This document shows, piece by piece, positions 59,201-64,000 of a stretch of DNA of 64,000 nt. Origin of the DNA: Maniola hyperantus. Taxonomy: Eukaryota; Arthropoda; Insecta; Lepidoptera; Nymphalidae. Positions within the stretch are counted from its first letter, which is position 1. The number at the start of each line of letters is the position of its first letter. The position numbers and the translations under genes are program-made. The stretch spans positions 5,254,533 to 5,318,532 of the forward strand of contig NC_048542.1 in the NCBI RefSeq assembly GCF_902806685.2, in the 5' to 3' direction. Below the pieces are notes generated by a model that was given only the letters and a program-made list of their open reading frames with translations, was not told the DNA's origin and ran no database searches.

Positions 59201-62200
59201 GAAATCATGGACCTATTGAGCAAACCCACAGCCAAAGAGAAATCACTTGCTGACAAATTCAAGAGTCAAGGAGGTATGATGACTGGGCCGTTAAAATTTT
59301 AAAATTTCCGGAAAACAACTGAACACACCTTAGCGATAAGAACGCCTTTTGTACCTACTTATTAAGATTTCTTTTTGTAACCTGTCATTTGTGTTTCTGT
59401 GGTGCAATAAAGTAAACTTCTGCATCAGTAGTTAAGTTAATAATCTCTTTGTTTGGCATCTTCCAATCCAATCAAATCAGCCTATATGCTTATTATTCTG
59501 GATATAGGCCTTTACAAGAGCGCGGCAACAAACACAGTCCTTTGCCTTTCTAATTTTTTGTAAATTTAGTGATATTCATCAGCATGAATCATATTTTGCT
59601 TAGTATGTTGTACCTACTGGTACTTTATTCAAATTTTTCACTGATAACAAGAAACTGAAGAAATAATGACTTTTGTATAAAAATATTGACTGATCCCAAA
59701 ATAATAAGTTGAGCCCAAAAAGCCCAATTTTTTACCTTATAATCTTATTTAAGAACCATCTAAACCATGTCTATTTATGAAAAAAACCGCAATTTTAAGA
59801 AGTTACACTTCATGATTTTTTTGTACAAGTTTGATTCTACGAAAATTTAAGCTTATAAATTGAAAATATGCAGAATATATTTAATCAGATATGTTTACTA
59901 TATATTTATGGTGAAATCTTGGCTCAAATAATGACTAATTGCCGTTTAGCAGCACTGTGTGCCTAAACAAATATGTTTATTGTTTACTCTAATAGGTGCT
60001 CAAGTAATGGAGTTCTGCCCGCACGGCACGCGCGCGGAATGTGTTCGTGCGTTCAAGAGCCCAGGCGGTGAGCCCGGCGGCTACACCTGCAAGAAGCTGC
60101 ACTTCAAGAAAATCATCCAGAGCCACACGGACGAGAGCCTCGGAGACTGCTCCTTCCTCAACACTTGCTTCCACATGGATAGCTGCAAGTTAGTACCTAG
60201 TGTTAGAGAAAGTTACAGTTGCCTATGGAGAATTCGCAAGCAAGTTTCGTCACATGATTCTTTGCTTTAATAGCAAGGGTATTTAATATGGTATTTTATC
60301 CTTTTTTGAAAAGTGTCTTAATTTGATCCTAAAGTGATGATAATAAACTACCAAGAAATTAACAAAAAATTATTCAATCTATAAGTACAATAAAAATGCA
60401 TTTTGCATTTCAAATTTCGCCGCGAAAACGCTACCCGCCATCTTTTTAAGTACATGAGCTATCATGACGTCACACGGATTGGTAAGTAACGGTGTTTTCT
60501 TAGTGAAATACATTACAATTTCAATCCATGTGATGTCACAGTCAGAATAAAAAAACAAACAGATAAAAAAGTGAAATCTTTAAAATGAGTTATACAATTC
60601 ATTATATTATAATTTAATAAACTGAAATTAACATTTGCCGATTGCTATTACTATCTTGTATATACATTTTAGATTTTTTTCTCGCTTGGTGTAAAATATC
60701 GTATTGCTTTAAATGCAAATAGCTTCCCCAAACCCCAAACCCTTAGGTTTAGTAATTGATATTAATAGTGTCTAAAAATATAATTTAGTACTATCATTTT
60801 GTTTTTAGGTATGTTCATTATGAAGTAGACAATACTGATCCTAACTTAAACGCGAACAAATTAATCGCAGAAACTGTTATAAAAGGAAGTCACAATGGTA
60901 AGCCATTTTTCTGTTCGCTCTGAAACCAAACATTCTTAAGGAACCAATTTTAAACAGATTTTTTTTTGTTAAAGGTACCAACGTAGCTCCAAAACAGGAT
61001 GGAGTGCTAACCTTGACACCACCCCAGTGGATTCAGTGTGATTTGAGATATTTAGACATGACATTTTTAGGTAAGAAGTGACATTATACCTACTCACACG
61101 TCTTGGAGTGACAAATTGTGAAACCAACCCCCTTCAGAACCTTTGTTAAAATCTAGTGGGAACCGCCCCTTAAATACCGCATGTTAAGGTAACATGCGGT
61201 TATTCTATGGATGGATTAAGGAAATTTCCGGAAAGGCGGCAACGCATTGTGGTTATTTCTTATGCTGCAAATATTAATGGTAATCACTTAACATCAGGTG
61301 ACCCGCGTAATCATTTGCTCGCTATTTATACAAAAAAATTAAACAGACCAAAATGACAGGTCAAAACGAATTGCTACCCTTTTCATAATGCTCCACCAGA
61401 AAAGAAAGCATTGACCTGTCAATTTAGTTAGGTTTATCAGATTGTGTGAATGATAAGAGCGTGGATTTGACTGATTCCAGCAAAGCGCGGGTCTGCAATT
61501 GGGTATTTGACTCCAATTTTTTTATTACTTTATTATAAACTAGGATAAAAATAATGACGTAAACTGAATAAACTAATTAAATCGATCAAATAACAAAAAG
61601 TTATAAGCATTTAAATATTTCTGATTAGACAGAGATAGCGATATAGAATTTTGACGTCACACCTCACTAATGCCATAGTAGCTTCGTGCGGTTTCACTTC
61701 TAAAATTATTTACCTATTTGTATAAAAAAATATTCTATTGTGTACAGCACCAGGCACATTGGCATAGTTTAACTAAAGCTAACTTTGGTAGGGAAGTTCG
61801 CGGTGATAATGGCGGATCCGCCGTGGGACATCCACATGGAGCTGCCGTACGGCACCATGTCCGACGACGAGATGAGGTGCCTGGGAGTGCCGCAGCTGCA
61901 GGACAGCGGTCTTATCTTCCTATGGGTGACCGGTCGGTAAGTTTTCCTAGCTACCATTGTTTGTACGAGAGCCGATGTGCGCTTAAAATAGGAAGATCTC
62001 GCTCTAAAGTTTTAGACTGCTGATAAGACTACCTTTGCGCACTTTATTTTCTATTAGATGATGCCCACGACTTCGTTCGCGTGGATTTAGGTTTTTAAAA
62101 TCCCATGGAAACTCTTTAATGTTCCAGGATAAAAAGTAGCCTATGTCCTTCCCCGGGATATTAGCTAACTCTGTACTAAATTTCATCAAAATCGGTTGAA

Positions 62201-63602
62201 CGGTTGGGCCGTGAAAAGCTAGCAGACAGACAGACACACTTTCGCATTTATAATATTAGTATGGATTAATTGTTTCTGTTGCTTGTATGTTAATGTTTTG
62301 TGTGACGATAAATAATTTATCTATCTATCGTAACTGTCGAAGCTTAGTGCTACGTACTATAAAATACGAGGAAAATCAGTACGTCAAATGAATTCCCGCC
62401 GCAGGGCTATGGAGCTCGGTAGGGAGTGTCTGAAGCTGTGGGGCTACGAGCGCGTGGACGAGCTGATCTGGGTGAAGACCAACCAGCTGCAGCGGATCAT
62501 ACGCACCGGCCGCACGGGCCACTGGCTCAACCATGGCAAGGAACATTGTTTGGTGAGGGATTATGTATTGGCTATGGAGCTCGGTAGGGAGTGTCTGAAG
62601 CTGTGGGGCTACGAGCGCGTGGACGAGCTGATCTGGGTGAAGACCAACAAGCTGCAGCGGATCATACGCACCGGCCGCACGGGCCACTGGCTCAACCATG
62701 GCAAGGAACATTGTTTGGTGAGAGATTATGTGTGTACTTATTTATCTCTGGTCTTGTGGAAGGTTATGCCGTGGCTAGTTACTACCCTACCAGCAAAGCC
62801 ATACTGCCAAGCGATTTAGCGTTCTGACACGGTGCCGTGTAGAAACCAATAAGGGGTATGGGAGGGGCAATACACGCACAACAGACGGAAACGTTTAAGT
62901 GCGGAAACCAGCCCAGAGCGAAGAAAGAAAGAAAGGGTTATGGGTTTAATAAAACCGCTATACCACTTCCAAGTTAGCCTGCTTCCATCTTAGACTGCAT
63001 CGTCAGTTAGTAACTGACACTTACCACCATGTGCGATGACAGTCAAGAGCTACCTGTACCTTGTAATCAAATTATAAAAGTTTTGTTCCAGGTGGGGATG
63101 AAAGGCAACCCAGACAATCTGAACCGTGGCCTAGATTGTGACGTCATCGTGGCGGAAGTACGCGCGACGTCGCACAAGCCTGATGAAATCTACGGCATTA
63201 TTGGTAGGTAATTCCTTTTAATTTCGTCTCGGAAAATCAAAGTTTCCACGAGATTTAAAAAAACCGGCCAAGTGTGAGTCAAACTCGCGCACCGAGTGTT
63301 TCGTACTACGGTATGAAACCCTCGGTACCGGCACCGGTACGGTACTCGGTATTTTTTCAAAAAAATAGTCGTATTTTATGGACATTTAGCAGGATAAATC
63401 AAAAACTATTATCTATAAAAATCTTATGTTGGTATTGTAATCTTACTTTGAAAGTTGAAAATACCTACCTGCTAATTATTTGTTATAAATTTTAACCATC
63501 CATGTTTACTTTTTAATTACTACTTTTTTTTACAGAAAGGTTGAGTCCTGGCACACGAAAAATAGAATTATTTGGTCGCCCACACAATATTCAACCTAAC
63601 TG
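56283..63602 (+). CDS. METTL3: METTL3 (Ime4), m6A RNA methyltransferase catalytic subunit, C-terminus outside window
   Basis: Exons 56283-56478, 57142-57325, 58162-58289, 58592-58683, 59147-59273, 59996-60188, 60809-60897, 60975-61070, 61792-61936, 62405-62552, 63092-63203 and 63536-63602 join in frame to 525 complete codons; a last exon must follow. The protein starts MSDAWEEIQAVKSKRNSLRE, a charged leader helix. NTDIMSLLAMPSSREK spans the exon 4-5 join. CCCH-type zinc fingers lie at about 250-315 (FCPHGTRAEC; LGDCSFLNTCFHMDSCKYVH). The MT-A70 domain has the catalytic DPPW at about 377-380, IIRTGRTGHWLNHGKEH and LSPGTRKIELFGRPHN. With METTL14 it transfers a methyl group from SAM to adenosine N6 in mRNA in the nucleus (family knowledge). 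Exon 10 is followed by a near-identical tandem copy. The exon 4 donor (ATG then GTTGCT) is weak; I chose it by family fit and frame. Confidence 0.93.
56556..56682 (-). mobile_element. Helitron fragment, METTL3 intron 1
   Basis: AAAAAAGTAGCCTGTGTAAC and ATCAAAATCGGTTAACCAGA match the Lep1 body. It abuts the next MITE. Confidence 0.5.
56687..56847. mobile_element. MITE copy (54,162 family), METTL3 intron 1
   Basis: GGGGCCGATTCTCTAGTACA at the left and TTAGAGATTGTGTACAAAGG at the right. About 90% similar by eye to the TTC4 intron copy 2.5 kb away. Confidence 0.65.
56876..57085 (-). mobile_element. Helitron-like second subfamily, METTL3 intron 1
   Basis: CTAGCTTATGCCCGCGACAT to GATAGATCAGTCAGTC, ending about 57 bp before exon 2. 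Confidence 0.55.
57466..57660 (+). mobile_element. Diverged Helitron fragment, METTL3 intron 2
   Basis: CTATATTATAAATGTTAAAA and GACATAGGCTACTTTATATC keep the family order. Confidence 0.4.
58799..59127 (-). mobile_element. Helitron interrupted by a PIF/Harbinger-like MITE, METTL3 intron 4
   Basis: Helitron sequence (GAAATCCTGTGGGAACTCTT) is interrupted at about 58,818 and resumes at TTAGATTTTCCGGGATAAAA (58,981). Between them is a MITE with GGGTGAGGATCTATAGAGCG at the left and CGCTCTATAGATCTCAGCC at the right. TTA is present on both sides, a 3-bp duplication as made by PIF/Harbinger transposases. Confidence 0.75.
59335..59415 (+). mobile_element. LINE 3' tail, METTL3 intron 5
   Basis: AAGATTTCTTTTTGTAACCT and GTTTCTGTGGTGCAATAAAG match the tail of the 10,326 element. 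Confidence 0.65.
60274..60808. other. METTL3 intron 6, nothing recognised
   Basis: AT-rich intron sequence with no repeat I could assign. Confidence 0.4.
62054..62265 (-). mobile_element. Lep1-type Helitron, METTL3 intron 9
   Basis: TAGATGATGCCCACGACTTC at the left and ATTTATAATATTAGTATGGA at the right. Confidence 0.7.
62406..62735 (+). repeat. 165-bp tandem duplication covering METTL3 exon 10
   Basis: Units 62,406-62,570 and 62,571-62,735 are nearly identical. The clear coding difference is AACCAG versus AACAAG (Gln to Lys in KTNQLQ). Both units keep a GTGAG donor (after 62,552 and 62,717), but only the first has an AG acceptor (62,403-62,404). The two are in frame with no stop, so the second donor would add 55 residues. 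Confidence 0.9.
62755..63060 (+). mobile_element. SINE body (22,541 family), METTL3 intron 10
   Basis: GGTTATGCCGTGGCTAGTTA, GACACGGTGCCGTGTAGAAA and CTTCCATCTTAGACTGCATC are in family order. It begins within 20 bp of the exon duplication. Confidence 0.6.
63258..63490. mobile_element. Dispersed repeat family copy, METTL3 intron 11
   Basis: AAACCGGCCAAGTGTGAGTC begins it; a GGTACCGGCACCGGTACGGT palindrome-like segment replaces part of the consensus. Confidence 0.5.
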
Positions 63603-63677
63603 GTAAGTGAAAGTAGTTTTATTTAGCCTCTTTGTAAATCCATATCTATGTATATTGTATATATACTAATATAAACT

Positions 63678-63865
63678 AGATCTTGCCCGTTATTTCGTCC
63701 GTCCACGTCTCGCATGAACTGTCTTTTCCCGTGGATTTTCTAAAAAAATCTTTCATACAAACCTTGTATTGACAAATACAAATAACAAAAAAAACTATCC
63801 AATTTGGTGTAGTCGTTCGGAAGTTATACACGTACATACATATCGATTATCGGCGATTCATTTTT
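63678..63865 (-). mobile_element. Helitron-like repeat after METTL3 exon 12
   Basis: ACTAGATCTTGCCCGTTATT at the left and TCATTTTTATGTAATCTAAA at the right resemble the 45,120 subfamily. Confidence 0.4.
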
Positions 63866-64000
63866 ATGTAATCTAAAGGCCGATGTGCATTAATTTTGGC
63901 CGCGTACTGTAGTAACATTCTAGCCCTAAGGTAGCCCTATATTTCTATGATTTCACGTTACCATAGCCTAATATTTGACTTAATATCCTCATTGTGTGTG

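Noticed and set aside
62376..62711. A repetitive antisense protein opposite METTL3 exon 10
   Set aside because: It is the shadow of the tandem exon duplication on the other strand.

Overview
The window looks like nuclear DNA of a moth or butterfly. Genes are split into short exons with GT-AG introns and are separated by AT-rich DNA full of elements typical of Lepidoptera: Lep1-type Helitrons whose ends read CTAGT next to a GC hairpin, tRNA-derived SINEs, RTE-like LINE tails ending in (GAT)n, and several MITE families. All gene calls rest on reading the sequence; no database search was run.

Layout. Positions 1-444 (minus) hold the start of a Tc1/IS630-like transposase cut by the window edge. 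Positions 2010-5991 hold a 4 kb DNA transposon, with terminal inverted repeats, a 4-bp target duplication and a two-exon transposase ORF broken by one missing T. From 6 to 19 kb only repeats and unexplained AT-rich DNA are seen. BSDC1 (BSD-domain protein) is on plus, 19176-25873 (9 exons). An unrecognised ten-exon secreted-protein gene ('A') is on minus, 31033-38176. The vesicular GABA/glycine transporter VGAT (SLC32) is on plus, 39289-41576. A paralogue of A ('B') is on plus, 43649-51481. TTC4/Dpit47, an Hsp90 co-chaperone, is on minus, 52302-55524. METTL3, the m6A RNA methyltransferase, is on plus, 56283-63602, and its last coding exon lies beyond the window.

A and B share every intron position and phase and keep their cysteines in step, so they are an inverted gene duplication with VGAT between them. 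I do not recognise the family; it is the best candidate here for something undescribed. TTC4 and METTL3 are divergent with 758 bp between start codons. BSDC1/A and B/TTC4 are convergent. I see no operon-like functional link between neighbours.

Other notable points: a 165-bp in-frame tandem duplication covering an exon of the METTL3 catalytic domain; a SINE whose target duplication copied a splice donor of gene B; a partial duplicate of a BSDC1 exon beside a gypsy-type fragment; a perfect 30-bp-stem hairpin at 26.7 kb; and several nested mobile elements that allow relative dating.
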